In this document: positions 1 through 10,879 of the stretch, in pieces
Position numbering within the stretch: the stretch's first letter is position 1
Layout: each line of letters opens with the position of its first letter
Origin: Aradus depressus
Taxonomy: Eukaryota; Arthropoda; Insecta; Hemiptera; Aradidae
Reading direction: 5' to 3'
DNA: 64,000 bases
Assembly: GCA_963662175.1 (NCBI GenBank)
Contig: OY759224.1
Coordinates: forward strand, 36,341,489 to 36,405,488
Translations under genes and position numbers: made by a program
Notes under the pieces: generated by a model
What the model was told of the DNA's origin: nothing
Database searches by the model: none
The model's input: only the letters and a program-made list of their open reading frames with translations

Positions 1-690
1 ACGGTTTCTATGATTTTTCCATAATTCAGGGACCATCTGTCATAATCGAAACAATATCTCTTTCAATGTTAACGCTAATTTCTCCAAGTTTTTTAAATAT
101 TAAATCAATGCAGATTTCCGCAGGCAAACTGCCAAAAATTCTAACCAAACCCAAATTCCAGTAACGAACATTTTCAACATTGCCGAGAATGTAAATTTAT
201 ATCTAAGTACCTCCGTCCACTCGTCACAAGTAAGACTGAATTTGACCTTCTTATTTTCAAGTGAATGTAATTCTTTTACGTATTCAGCCTTTATCCGTTC
301 GGCAAAATTTAATACTTTTGATTGTATTGTATTCGAAGACGAAGGAATAGTATACGCAGCTATTTCAAAAAGCTTTAGGAGGTCTACTGAAATCGTGAAA
401 GTTGAAAACGCTATTCCATATTTGGATATCATTCTTGCTATCATTTTATCAAATTGTTCCCAACATCTGAAGTAGTCAGATGCCGTTTTAGTCGATGATG
501 TTGAGGAAGGGGAGAGGTTGTTTGTATTAAATTTACTGTTTCGATATATATTTTTTTAATGGTGATAGACTGTTTAGATTTCAAATGGACGTAGAGCCCT
601 TTCGTCGAGCCTCCAGCACACATTAAAATGTTCCCACACAATTTGCACTTAGCAATTTTAAAATCACTGCACTTTACAAAATGATGCCAC
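1..690 (-). pseudogene. hAT/ZBED transposase relic, 3' part beyond window
   Basis: Two minus-strand reading frames join near 441-444. The first (441-692) carries a BED-type zinc finger: W-H-H-F-V-K followed by a C-x2-C pair (CKLC) and then an H-x-K-x4 segment. The second (100-444) resembles the region after the finger in hAT transposases, including the FSLTCDEWT stretch that matches the family's L-T-x-D-x-W-T motif. A frame change separates the halves, and stops follow below 100, so this is a decayed copy. The RNase H-like core and dimerisation domain are not visible and would lie left of position 1. Family assignment rests on these motifs only. Confidence 0.6.
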
Positions 691-692
691 AC

Positions 693-1429
693 CGAATTAG
701 GGTAATTTTTTTTTTCTTGCGAGAGGAAAACATCTTTAGTCTTTACCAGTTGAAAATAAAAACTGGACTGAATCAGGGTGAGGGGAGGAACACGTGCTAT
801 TTAGTTTTTCTTCCAGGAATATTGTGATTCAAAACCGAGATCCGAGAGTTAATTATTTCTAAGTAGGTATTCTTCGGTAGTCTTTGCTGCAGTCTCTCAA
901 ATTTACATAAAATCCCTACTTGCCTTCTTTTAATATTATACTTTATTGTTATTCCCTTAAAATACATAGATACTTTTTAAAGGGGTTGAAAAATTTCAAT
1001 CCCAAGTTTGTGAAAAATGCCGGGATCCATGGATTGCAATCCTTAGCTTTTAGCCCTAGTTAAAGTGCAGCTACCCCCAGCACTAGATCCATCTTATTTC
1101 CATGTCATTTCCTCTAACCCTCGACTCAACTTTGCTACATCAACTTGGTCCTAAGGTCTGGTTCACTTCACTGTAAAGTCACGAAGTCTTTATTAAACTT
1201 TAACATAAAGGAAAGATATAACTCTGGATTGATGCAAACATCTCTATTTATATATAAAGATAATTAAAAATTTTTCTGTGCAAGGGTCGGAATGATTTTC
1301 TCTTTGATCAGAAATCAGTTTTATGTTATATAAAAGCCATGAAGACCATCTGTTTCTATGATGGGACTAACGTAGTCAAATTCTAGAGCTACAACTCACT
1401 GAAGAAGAAAAATTATGGAACACCACCTC
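693..1429. other. No recognisable feature
   Basis: AT-rich sequence with no convincing ORF, splice-bounded exon or repeat shared with the rest of the window. Confidence 0.5.
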
Positions 1430-1796
1430 AACTAATGCTCAAGATCGCTGGTTCGAAACCCGGCCGAGACCCTTAGAATTTTTTATCTAGGAGATGAAAA
1501 AACCTTGAGCTCGCTGTAATTCTGCCCCCCCCCCCCCCCCCCCCTGATGGGACGTTAAGCGATGGTTCTGAGTCTGTACAATATTAAGTACCCCCCCTCC
1601 CCTGATGGGACGTTAAGCGATGGTCCCGAGCATGTACAATGTTAAGTACCCCCTACCCGAGGTGAATAAAAATTTAAGATAAGCATAATTTAGGACTCCC
1701 ATAGTCGGTCTCACGTCCACCAAAGCTACGAAATAGCGCTCTGTTAGTAGGCAATATGGCCTAGTAAAAGCCCGGACCTAAGTCACAATAACTAAC
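1430..1796 (+). mobile_element. SINE-A copy 1 (tRNA-derived SINE, 5'-truncated)
   Basis: It begins with a pol III B-box-like ggttcgaaaccc. The SINE-A body follows, including gatgggacgttaagcgatgg, and it ends in the family tail (gtcacaataactaac). Two oddities: a run of about 18 C near 1526, and a direct duplication of about 65 bp of the body (1545-1600 and 1604-1650). It abuts SINE-B at 1797. Confidence 0.8.
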
Positions 1797-2006
1797 TTGG
1801 GGGCCATGGTGGCTGTGCGGGCTAGAACGAGGGCGTTGGTCGCATGGTCCCACCATGGCTGCGGGCTCGAATCTCGTCGGGAAGAGAGTTTAATTTCGTA
1901 GATAGAACTCCCTCCCGGGCCATGGATGCAAATAACTAAATAACACCGTTATAGAGACATGGCTTATTTTCATCGTACATAAGGCCAAAAAAAAAAAAAA
2001 AAAAAC
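1797..2006 (+). mobile_element. SINE-B copy 1 (tRNA-derived, poly-A tailed)
   Basis: The head, ggccatggtggctgtgcgggctagaacg, carries an A-box like that of class II tRNAs. A degenerate B box follows (gctcgaatctcg, against ggttcgaatccc in the other copies). The body runs through gtagatagaactccctcccgg and gtacataaggcc to an A-run. Related copies lie at 9467, 52086 and, reversed, 54900. Confidence 0.8.
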
Positions 2007-3472
2007 TAACCAACTAGGTACTTAATTATTTAAATTCAATTGAATAAACAGCTGTTTAATTTTAACTCAAATTGCATAGATTATTTGGGGGGGGGGGGGG
2101 GGGGGGTATAAATCTTATTAAAATATCCTTTTTTCAACAGGTTATCCGGCTTCACCCACTTTAAGTTAGATGATATAAGAAATAAGTTGAAATTTGCTAT
2201 GATTTTTAGTCCGTTTAAGTAGTGTGTCACACTATCCACAAACCCTCCTCTCAGACAAAAATGTTGGGACGAGTGATTGTATTCTGTTTCAATCTAGTTT
2301 ACGTGGAATTTCATGAAAATCCAATCAGTGAAGAAAAAAGGTTTAAAGATAAAGTTACAAAAATGATAATGCCCGAAATGTTTTTAATTTTTTGAGAAGA
2401 CCAACGTAACGTTATCATGACCTAATGTTTTTTTAATATAAAATATCGAAATTTTATGTTTGATAAGAATCCTTACGTCATACTGACGAGGTCTATCACA
2501 GTCCTAAACAGTTAACTTTTCGAACATTCTACTACTAACTGACCCTTGCTATTTACAAATGGGCTTCTTTTCTCTTAAAAGTCGTAAATTTTTCACCAAT
2601 CGATGAGCAATTTGAATTTTTAAAGAACCCGAAAGGCCAACCAACCAGTTCTACTTGACTCGGAGGTTTGCATGCTTGGATAATTGCACTTCGTTAACGC
2701 TCCCGGAAACACAATCAAGATGGCTCTCCGTGATTTTTCAACACAAATCTACACCCACACAGTAGGTATACAGACAAAATTGTTATCGATTTTTGTGCAG
2801 ATTTCTCAGATAAGTCCTTCTTAATGTAATTTTTTTGTTATAATTTCTGTGGAGTAGCTTTCTTTTATTTATATTTTCATTTAGATGTTTCTTATTTTCA
2901 AATCAATGAAAAGTACTTTGAGGTAAGATGAAGCGAAAACGCCATTTCTCACCCCTACTTCAATTTATTTATTTCTTACAAACCCTTTTTATTAAAATTG
3001 TTTTGTTTCTTTATCTCTTTCTCTTTCATTATTATTATTTTTTTTTGAGGGTTTATATATTACGTTACTTTTTTATCATTCTAAGGTGTGAATTATGGTA
3101 GCAAATACTAATCAGTTTTTCGATTTAGATGTGCCTAATCTGTGTTTCTGTACTTTTTTTTTCCATGAATACTGTTTTTAAAAAAGTATTTAGTGTTATC
3201 TCATTCTCTAGTTTGTTACACATCTTGTATACTTTTATTTATTATTATTATTATTATAACATATTTTTCTTTTTATCATTAGGTACTATGAAAAAAAAAG
3301 AAAAGATTTAGTCTTTTTTAGCCTTTCTTAAGGTAATAATATTTCATTTGTCATTTTCAAATTGCGTTTTCTGACACATTTTCCGCCAGATTTAACAAAA
3401 TCTACTTGATTTACTATTAATTTTTTTAAATATTTATTTTATTATTTATAGTTTCATTTTCATGTAAAATTT
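2007..3472. other. AT-rich, no gene seen
   Basis: It contains a run of about 18 G near 2089 and many T-rich tracts. A 60-residue frame at 3129-3311 is low-complexity T-rich sequence and not a credible gene. Confidence 0.5.
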
Positions 3473-4096
3473 ATGGCAATATTCCGACTCTACAGAAGAT
3501 TTAGAAGTGCTCGAGGAAGCCACTTTGTGGCACACTGGGTTCAGCGGGAGAGCAAGGACTTAGTTAGCGCTGGGGAAGTACATTGTCAGTGATCTAACCA
3601 AGTACCGCGTCTTTTCAAATACCTAATTATGGCAATATTCAGACTCTACAGAAGATTTAGAAGTGCTCGAGGAAGACACTTTGTGGCACACTGGGTTCAG
3701 CTGGAGAGCAAGGACTTAGTTAGCGCTGGGGAAGTACATTGTCAGTGATCTAACCAAGTACCGCGTCTTTTCAAATACCTAATTATGGCAATATTCAGAC
3801 TCTACAGAAGATTTAGAAGTGCTCGAGGAAGCCACTTTGTGGCACACTGGGTTCAGCGGGAGAGCAAGGACTTAGTTAGCGCTGGGGAAGTACATTGTCA
3901 GTGATCTAACCAAGTACCGCGTCTTTTCAAATACCTAATTATGGCAATATTCAGACTCTACAGAAGATTTAGAAGTGCTCGAGGAAGACACTTTGTGGCA
4001 CACTGGGTTCAGCTGGAGAGCAAGGACTTAGTTAGCGCTGGGGAAGTACATTGTCAGTGATCTAACCAAGTACCGCGTCTTTTCAAACACATAATT
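3473..4096 (+). repeat. Tandem array, 4 x 156 bp, alternating two variants
   Basis: Four copies start at 3473, 3629, 3785 and 3941, exactly 156 bp apart. Copies 1 and 3 share one set of variants (gaagccac, cagcggg); copies 2 and 4 share another (gaagacac, cagctgg). The array is therefore a 312-bp dimer duplicated once. Each copy starts with ATG and carries a 39-codon open frame ending in TGA (3473-3592, 3629-3748, 3785-3904, 3941-4060). The remaining 36 bp are also open in the same frame. No known protein is recognised. A weakly similar stretch (gcgctggggaa) occurs near 55883. Confidence 0.9.
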
Positions 4097-4924
4097 ATTT
4101 CCTTTTTTCAAATGGAACTTTTATCTCTTTTTTTTTTTCTATTATAAATGTCGCTTTCGATCCGAAATTTGAATAGACTCGGTGATTCCTATTTATTCTC
4201 CCCTTCCTCCTAACAATTAATGCTGAAAAAATAAAATAGGTTATTTTAAGACAGTTTCTGGTTTGTATTCCGTAAACCGGGCGACTTTCCAAAGTTTTTT
4301 TGTTTATAACTTTAATATAAGCGGTATCTTATACAATGTACTTGGTCCCCGAAGTTTAGTGGTTTCAATTTTTGTTGTCAGAATAACCTTCAACCCGCGG
4401 TTTCTTTGCGGCTAATTTTTTTTAACCATTTATCTATTTTATGAGGGGTTTAAAATCAATAGCATTTATGAGTCATTTATTATACACTCCGCTATCTATA
4501 TAAGTTCCATACAGTTCATAAATTTCTCTCGATGATGATACACGACCTACCAGCCACTTGCACAATGGCGCACTCAGCGGCCGCGACGTGAAACCAGACA
4601 ACGACCAATGAGAGAACCTCGCACTCACATGATACACGATCATATACTCGCAAGTGATCGTGAGCCTACTTCTTTGGCGTACCCCCAAGTATCACTTTGC
4701 GTAACCACTTTGGAGACCACTGGTCTACAGTAAACGCTATCAATTACTTCCGACCGGCGGGTCTCCAAGTTTTGAATTCACGATAAACAACTCATATCCC
4801 CCATTTTTTTCCTCGTTCCAAAGTTTATTAAACCTGAAAAAAAAGTAAGAGATGGGATTAGAGTTGTTTTGTGTAAATTCTAAATTTAGAGACCGAAGTA
4901 ATTGATATTCCTCTACCTTAGGTA
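4097..4924. other. No convincing gene
   Basis: The sequence is AT-rich at both ends, with a more GC-balanced stretch at 4520-4690. A 71-residue minus frame there (4473-4688) has no recognised domain and no clear splice context. Confidence 0.4.
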
Positions 4925-5240
4925 GGACCCCGATACCTCAGAGGTGTGCTTGTCGACTGAACTCAAAATCACGGGGTCGAAACCCGAGGCCGACATGTCG
5001 AAAAAAGGCCTTGAGCATGTAGTCCTTCGGACGGGATGTTAAGCGATGGTTCCGAACCGAGTAATCACAGGTACTCGTTAAAGATCCCTTATCCTAAGAA
5101 AATAAACCAGAGTAGACAAAATTTAGGTCTCCCACTGTTGAGTCGTGCTCATGTCCACCAGAGTAACAAAAGAGTCTCTGGTAATAGGCGATATGACCTT
5201 GTAGTTAAAGACAGGGCATGAGTCACGATAACTAACTCTA
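4925..5240 (+). mobile_element. SINE-A copy 2
   Basis: A degenerate tRNA-like head (gtgcttgtcgactgaactc, cggggtcgaaaccc) is followed by the conserved body (cggacgggatgttaagcgatgg, gtactcgttaaagatccc, gtaataggcgatatgacc). It ends in the gagtcacgataactaac tail. The frame at 5036-5221 is a shadow of it. Confidence 0.85.
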
Positions 5241-6164
5241 CTTTATGCTATCCAAGACTCCATTATATTCCAAACTGCTGGATTCTACTCATAATAACAC
5301 CTGTGAATCCTACCACTGTCAGGACCCCTGGGTCAAAAGAATTGATTATATTAAATTTTACAAAATATTATATATATATAAAATTGACATATTCAGAGCT
5401 ATTTACCAAATTGGACATCTCCCCTCGACTTCTTGCATGTGTATTCTATTAGGTAATGGTTAGGTTTTTAAAATTCAGTAATTCGAATGAATCCGACTTC
5501 AATATTTCGTTTGTTTGTTATAACAAATTATTAATGTTTTAAATTTTCTTTGTTTTCAAATCCTTCAAATATTTTTTTGTCTAAACACGAATGGTGACAA
5601 TCTATTTAAAAGGTTGTTTTCTGAATTAAACCGTATACAAAATAAAATACCTTTTTTTATAAAATGAAGTTATTATTGCTAGTTTTACTGGACAGGTAGT
5701 ACATAAATGTTCTATACAGTTTAATTAACAGTTACTATACAAATGTGATATTGATAGGCTATTTTTATTATAAAAAAAGATGCAAGTTGTTTTTACTACG
5801 TTATTAATCAATGTGTTTTAGCAATTGTCAAAATAGTTAAAATAAATTGTTATTTGTTTTACAATATTGTGCTGTATTCTGGCTGAAATAATCCTGTCTC
5901 CTGTCTATCATTTCATCCAACTTTTTTTCCTTAATAATAATGAATTATGACAATATAAAATATAATATCATCTATTATAATAATTATTACAAGGTTAGAT
6001 TAGAAGAATACTTAACAATTTTTCGTTGCGTAAAAAAAATTGTTTTATTTTAAATAATTCGTGCGTTCCCCTATGTATAGCTAGAATCAAATTTTTATAT
6101 AAAAAACATTGAAACACCTCTTTGAATCCATTCACTTGCATGAGGATCCAAGATATTTATAAAT
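5241..6164. other. AT-rich, no gene seen
   Basis: Very AT-rich sequence with no repeat or coding signal that I recognise. Confidence 0.5.
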
Positions 6165-6535
6165 TGGATAGAGTTATTATGACTCATGCCCGGGCTTTAA
6201 TTACAAAGTCATATCGCCTACTACCAAAGCGTTTTTTTGTCACTCTGGTGGACACGAGCCCGACTATACTATTGGAGTCCTAAATTTTGCCTATTCCAAA
6301 TTATTATTCACCTAGAATAGGGGTCTTTAACGAGTACCTGACATCGTACATACTTGTGACCCTTAACGTCCCATTTGAAGGACGGGGTGCTCAAGGTTTT
6401 TTCACATACTATATATTCTACTATATAGGTTTTTTTAAATTTCTCACTATTATATTTTATTATATTTTTGACAATTCAAATATCTCTTAGTTAAAAAACC
6501 TAATGGCCTCGGCTGGGTTTTCAACCCGCGACCAT
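6165..6535 (-). mobile_element. SINE-A copy 3, reverse orientation
   Basis: Read on the minus strand, it starts with a B-box-like head near 6530, passes through the body (gagtacctgacatcgtac on the plus strand) and ends in the family tail at about 6170. An AT-rich insert of about 80 bp (6400-6485) is shared with copy 5 near 10125-10170, so these two copies form a subfamily. Confidence 0.8.
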
Positions 6536-6854
6536 TTGGATCTCATCTATTATCTTACTCTCTTTTGCTGTCTTTTAAGAACTTTCTCTCTGTACTTAGA
6601 ACACTTCTCGCTTGCTCTTTCTGTCTTTAAGACCATTTGAAAAATAGTTTTTAAAAAATAGAAAAACTATAAATATAGGGAGAAATATGATAAGGGCGCC
6701 TCCTAAAACACACAAACACAGTAGTGAACACATCACACAATGTAAGGTTCCATAGGAGCCCCCCCCCCCCCCCCCCCCCCAAGAAAACTAAGAAAAAGGG
6801 GTCTACTATATATACAAGATGTTAAGGACTTGTTGCGCCTTTGACAGGACTCAC

Positions 6855-7042
6855 CGGCTCGACGAGGGTGGTGAGAGGGGTGGGTGAGACCTGGTCTCCG
6901 CCGGCAGCCACAGCCTTCTCCAGACCCTTGAGAACCTGATCGAAGGGGGGCCACTCGCCTCGCTGACATAGCTGCAACACTCGTCCGCACAGCTCCCGGA
7001 TCCCCGCCCCAGCACTGTTCGGCTTAGATGAGCCTCCATCTC
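6855..7042 (-). CDS. nompC: nompC (TRPN mechanotransduction channel), coding exon 2
   Basis: This is a 188-bp exon. On the minus strand a TG-rich tract ending in ttgcag gives the acceptor at 7043/7042, and CCG|gtgagt gives the donor at 6855/6854. It enters in phase (two bases, then 62 codons) to match exon 1 at 52642-52726, which ends with one base of a Gly codon. The peptide contains SAGAGIREL, RVLQLCQRGEWPPFDQ and KGLEKAVA. From memory, this lines up with the segment just ahead of the first ankyrin repeat of insect NOMPC (S-A-G-A-x-I-R, V-L-x-L, E-W-x-P, L-E-K-x-V-A, then T/I-P-L). NOMPC is a plasma-membrane channel with 29 ankyrin repeats that serves touch and hearing. This exon would form the cytoplasmic N-terminal linker. 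It is far more GC-rich than its surroundings. The next exon is not seen in 1-6850. Confidence 0.72.
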
Positions 7043-7187
7043 CTGCAACACACAAACACACACTGGGTGAAATTTCTTTTATGTTTTGAAAAACACTTTA
7101 ACACAGCATTGTCAGTAGGTTGTCTTCAACCATATACAATGACTCACATCCATAACAATTGTTATGGTTAATTAACTTCTCGTTAAT

Positions 7188-7660
7188 CGTAACGAAGCCA
7201 GGGATGATCTATAGAATGTATGTAGATGGTCCTTGGGCACCGGTTCTTTATATTTTTTGAAAAACTTGTTAGATAGGTTCCACCCTAGGTTGAAAAAAAA
7301 AAAAGGTTCCACCAGATAGATGATATTCATCTATAAGTGAAAATAAAACTTATCTTCCAGTTAGACTGAAAATAGTTAGTCGTAACGAAACCAGGGATGA
7401 TCTATAGAATGTACGTAGATGGTCCTTGGGCACCGGTTCTTTATATTTTTTGAAAAACTTGTTAGATAGGTTCCACCCTAGGTTGGAAAAAAAAAAAATA
7501 AAAAAAAAAAAAGGTTCCACCAGATAGATGATATTCATATATAAGTAAGTGAAAATAAAACTTATCTTCCAGTTAGACTGAAAATAGTTAGTCGTAACGA
7601 AGCCAAGGATGAACCATAGAATATAAATGGTCCTTGTGGCACCGGTTCTTTTGTGACACC
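7188..7660 (+). repeat. Tandem duplication (2 full copies + partial), about 192-212 bp
   Basis: The motif tcgtaacgaagccagg starts at 7188, 7380 and 7592. The full units share gatggtccttgggcaccggttc, the gaaaaacttgttagatagg stretch and a poly-A tract. That tract is longer in unit 2, which accounts for 212 against 192 bp. The third copy runs into the mariner-coding stretch, so the array seems to have grown from the inner part of a mariner relic. Confidence 0.85.
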
Positions 7661-7857
7661 TTCGGTCTACCTGAACGAGATGAATCTGAAAGGCTGTAAT
7701 CACCGTTGCAAAATTTTTCGAACCACCTACAGCACGTGCGCTCCTCTACCGCACCAGGATACACCGCACAAATGCTTCGAGCCGCAGTACTTGCATTGTT
7801 ACCGCGATTAAATTCAAAAAGCTTACAATGCATCAAATATTCTTTTGTCACTTCCAT
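7645..7857 (-). pseudogene. mariner transposase N-terminus (HTH), truncated
   Basis: About 71 codons read MEVTKEYLMHCKLFEFNRG, then NNASTAARSICAVYPGA, EERTCCRWFEKF and GDYSLSDSSRSGRP. This is the N-terminal paired-type helix-turn-helix of mariner/SETMAR-type transposases. The frame then enters the tandem duplication at 7188-7660. The catalytic DDD domain is absent, so only DNA-binding sequence remains. A methionine-initiated frame extends further upstream to 7938, but homology starts at the Met near 7857. Confidence 0.8.
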
Positions 7858-7860
7858 GTT

Positions 7861-8849
7861 GAGTACTGAATTACTCTTTGAGATTATTTTGTTTTGTAAA
7901 CAGGATTTAATGCTCAGAACTGAAGCCAACAAATCCATGTATTTTGAAAATTAACATGAACAAACACAGGGATGTAAACAATTATTTTATTATGCCAATT
8001 TATGAATCGGACAGAACTTTATTGACAACCCATTATATTTTGAATTCTTTATAACAGAATCTTACAAATGTCAACATACCTAGTACTGTATAAACAGTAA
8101 CACTATTTTTTTTTTACAAATTAAATCATTTGTATAAAATTGTTTTCTCCTAAAAAAAAAATGTATATACAAAATACGCTTTAAAGAAGTTGGTTGTCTC
8201 CCTGTAAAAGTTTGGTTTTAAGGAGTTCTAAAGAGATACTAATCACTTAAACTGTTAACAAATAAACTTGCGGCTTACATCTGTATTTATTCAAATTAAA
8301 ACTAATTAACAGCTAACTCTAATAATTATGAGAAAATCCCGCAAAGGGTAAATGTTTTTAGAAAACTATGTAAATAAAATAAGAATATAAGTATTTTGAA
8401 TTTTTCAATGTTATTGTTTTCTCAAATCAATCACCTCAGTCATCAACTAAGATAAAATATTTTGAAAAACCAAGGTTCATTTATGCATACAAACGGAATT
8501 AATATCTTTCCCTCATTGTTTGGAGGCCATTTACTAAGTTGAGAAAGTATTTGAATCTGTAATTGCCGCTGGAAAAGTTTAGGTGTCATGTTTGTTTGCC
8601 ATCCAAATGTATTTTTAACATGATATATTTTTTAGAACAAAAGTGTTTTTAAGTAATAAATAGTGTTGCTTAAGTACGCACTGACATGAAATAAATAAGG
8701 GGGGGATTGTGAGCTATTATTTCATCATTAATAAACATTTTTGACTTTTTTTTTTCAAGACGTTTGTATTAATTAAGGTTAGTAATAAATGAGAGTATAG
8801 GAAATTAATAAATAATACAAAGAACTTGTTTAACTTTTAGAGCTTTAAC
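7861..8849. other. AT-rich, no gene seen
   Basis: Strongly AT-rich sequence with homopolymer tracts. I found no terminal repeats of the mariner relic here. Confidence 0.5.
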
Positions 8850-9057
8850 TTCAAGGACATATCGCCTACTACCAGAGCGCTCTTTCGTCACTCTGGTGAA
8901 CATTATCCCGACTCTACTATCGGGTCCTTAATTTTGCCTACCCTAAATTTTTATACACCTACGGATGGGGTATTTAACGAGTACCTGACATCGTACAGGC
9001 TCGGGAACGTCGCTTAACGTTTCATCCGAAGGACGGCGTGCTCATGGCTTCCCTCAG
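8850..9057 (-). mobile_element. SINE-A copy 4, truncated
   Basis: This is the reverse complement of the SINE-A 3' body. It covers tatcgcctactaccagagcg, gagtacctgacatcgtacag and ggacggcgtgctcatggc, and is cut at 9057 by the PIF/Harbinger insertion at 9061. The tRNA head is missing. Confidence 0.8.
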
Positions 9058-9116
9058 TAAAGCCGGCGCTACACGATGCGTCGAACCTTAACTCAAAGAT
9101 TTTATTCGACAGTTGC

Positions 9117-9332
9117 TTGAGACAAGTGCTTTTGCTACACGGTGTGGTGAATAATCCGATTATTGAACTGAAACGTTTGATCCAACGTTTGAGTAGGTCA
9201 GTTGATGTAGGAGAAAGAACTGCAGTTGTTGCTGCCGCAGTATTGGTATTGTTTTGTTCCAATTTGTTAATTCAAAAAATGAGACCTAGAAGACGTTTAA
9301 GAAGGTGGTGGATGTTATCTCTTCATATATAA
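9117..9332 (+). pseudogene. Harbinger-type transposase N-terminal fragment
   Basis: This frame ends in the basic-aromatic stretch RPRRRLRRWWMLSLH. That resembles the RRRRWWV-x-P segment near the N-terminus of HARBI1-like transposases, and a small hydrophobic helix (AVVAAAVLVLFCSNLL) precedes it. No DDE domain follows, so it is a vestige. The inverted repeats and TAA duplication of the surrounding element support the family call more strongly than the peptide does. Confidence 0.5.
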
Positions 9333-9466
9333 TAATCTAATCAAGTCGATTTAAATCAATGATTATTTTATTTTATTTATTTAAAAAAAAAAATAATAAT
9401 AAATCATGATTTTTTACAACTCTGCAGTAGCAACCTAAAGAACAAAGTAAAATATAAAATGATTAA

Positions 9467-9680
9467 TTGGGGGCCATGGTAGCCATGCGGGCTAGAGCGT
9501 AGGGCTTTGGTCGCATGGTCTCACCATGGTTTACGGGTTCGAATCCCGTCTGGGAGAGAGTTTTATTTCGTAGATAGAACTCCCTCCCGGGGTCATGGAT
9601 GTTGTAAATAACTAGATAGCAAACACCTTTATAAGAGACATGGCTAATATGCATCGTACATAAAGCCAAAAAAAAAAAAA
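9467..9680 (+). mobile_element. SINE-B copy 2, nested in PIF/Harbinger remnant
   Basis: The head is gggccatggtagccatgcgg, with B box gggttcgaatcccg. The body is gtagatagaactccctcccgg and the 3' end is gtacataaagcc followed by A13. Its position inside 9061-9925 shows it inserted after the DNA transposon. Confidence 0.85.
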
Positions 9681-10124
9681 TTGTGTAGCCGTGCGTCCAC
9701 GCGTGTAGTGATTCGTGTAGCCCTCCACACAAACGATTGTCTTGCTTCGAATGTTCGAGACTTCCTTTGACTCGGATGTAAAAGACCGACAACCGCCAGA
9801 AAATCTTCCAACACAAATGCTTGTTGCTCGACATCGGAAGCTCGTAGGTTCGAAGTCCTGCCACATGATGCTACCAACTGGTGTTTTACTGGCTAAGGTG
9901 TTTGTAGCATCGTGTAGCGCCGGCTTAAGCACGCACGCATCTGGATCTCATCCATTATCTTTATCTCTTTTACATATACTTCTGCCTTTGTCTTCAAGAA
10001 ATTTAAGTTCGCTAGGTTGTCATATTTATACAATTCTGAGGTCACCTGAGATTACTTGAGATTGTGACACCCTGTTCCTTAGGAAAGTTCCGGGGACGGG
10101 GAGAGGGGGGAGTCCTATCCTAAC

Positions 10125-10425
10125 ATAACATTTACAAGTATTTGAATTGTCAAAAATATAATAAAATAATGCATATGTGAAAAAACGTTGGGCACCCCTA
10201 CCTTCGAATGGGACTTTTAGCGATGGTCCCGAGCCTGTACGATGTCAGGTACCTACTCGTTAAAGACCTTTACCCTAGGTGAATAAAAAATTAGGGTAGG
10301 CAACATTTATAACTCCCATAATAGAGTCGGGCTCATGTCCAACAGAGCGATGAAAGAGCTCTCTGGTAGTAGACGATATAGTTATATAGTTAAAGCCCGG
10401 ATATGGGTCACAATAACTAACTACA
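10125..10425 (+). mobile_element. SINE-A copy 5
   Basis: Body landmarks are tagcgatggtcccgagcctg, gtacgatgtcaggtacc, agggtaggcaacattta and ggtagtagacgatatag, ending in gggtcacaataactaac. The first 60 bp match the AT-rich segment found in copy 3. Confidence 0.8.
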
Positions 10426-10879
10426 GTATATTGTATTAAGTTAGTGACGTTAACAGGGATGAGAATTTAAAGTTAGTTTGGTCATTCAAACAATTCCCAT
10501 TTTTGCGAGCTCAATTAATTTCCTGCTGTTGCAGAGGATCAAGCTGTGCACTGTTTTCACAAAGGTGGAGGAACTTTACTCCCGCTGCTTCCTTGCCCCT
10601 AATCCTTTGGTAGATATGGCCGAAAAATACTAAGTGTCGTCCTAACGATGTTTTTAATTGACGTGTATTTCGTGTCATTACATTCATTCTGTCGGGAGTT
10701 ATCGTGTTCACAGACACACGGTTGTTTTTTTTTTTCATTTTTGTAATCTGGGAGTCGGAAAACGTGATATTCCGTTCAAAACTCTGAATTTCTGACCGAA
10801 TACACAACGAACCCTGTACCTACTTCATATAGTTGGAGAATTATTATGACAAAATAAAATAAAATCTCTTAATAATATA
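10426..10879. repeat. Fragment of an unnamed dispersed repeat (10680-10840); otherwise nothing
   Basis: 10680-10840 (cattctgtcgggagttatcg, gtcggaaaacgtga, acttcatatagttggag) also occurs at 44360-44530. A 98-residue minus frame (10511-10807) covers it. I do not recognise the peptide, and part of it is repeat sequence. Confidence 0.5.

Larger units (their letters stand above)
9061..9925 (+). mobile_element. PIF/Harbinger remnant with TAA target duplication
   Basis: The ends are perfect 19-bp inverted repeats (agccggcgctacacgatgc at 9061, its complement ending at 9925). They are flanked by TAA at 9058-9060 and 9926-9928. A 3-bp TWA duplication is the hallmark of PIF/Harbinger insertion. The left part encodes a transposase N-terminal piece. 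The right part has no recognised frame. A SINE-B (9467-9680) is nested inside. The element landed in or beside SINE-A copy 4. Confidence 0.85.
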
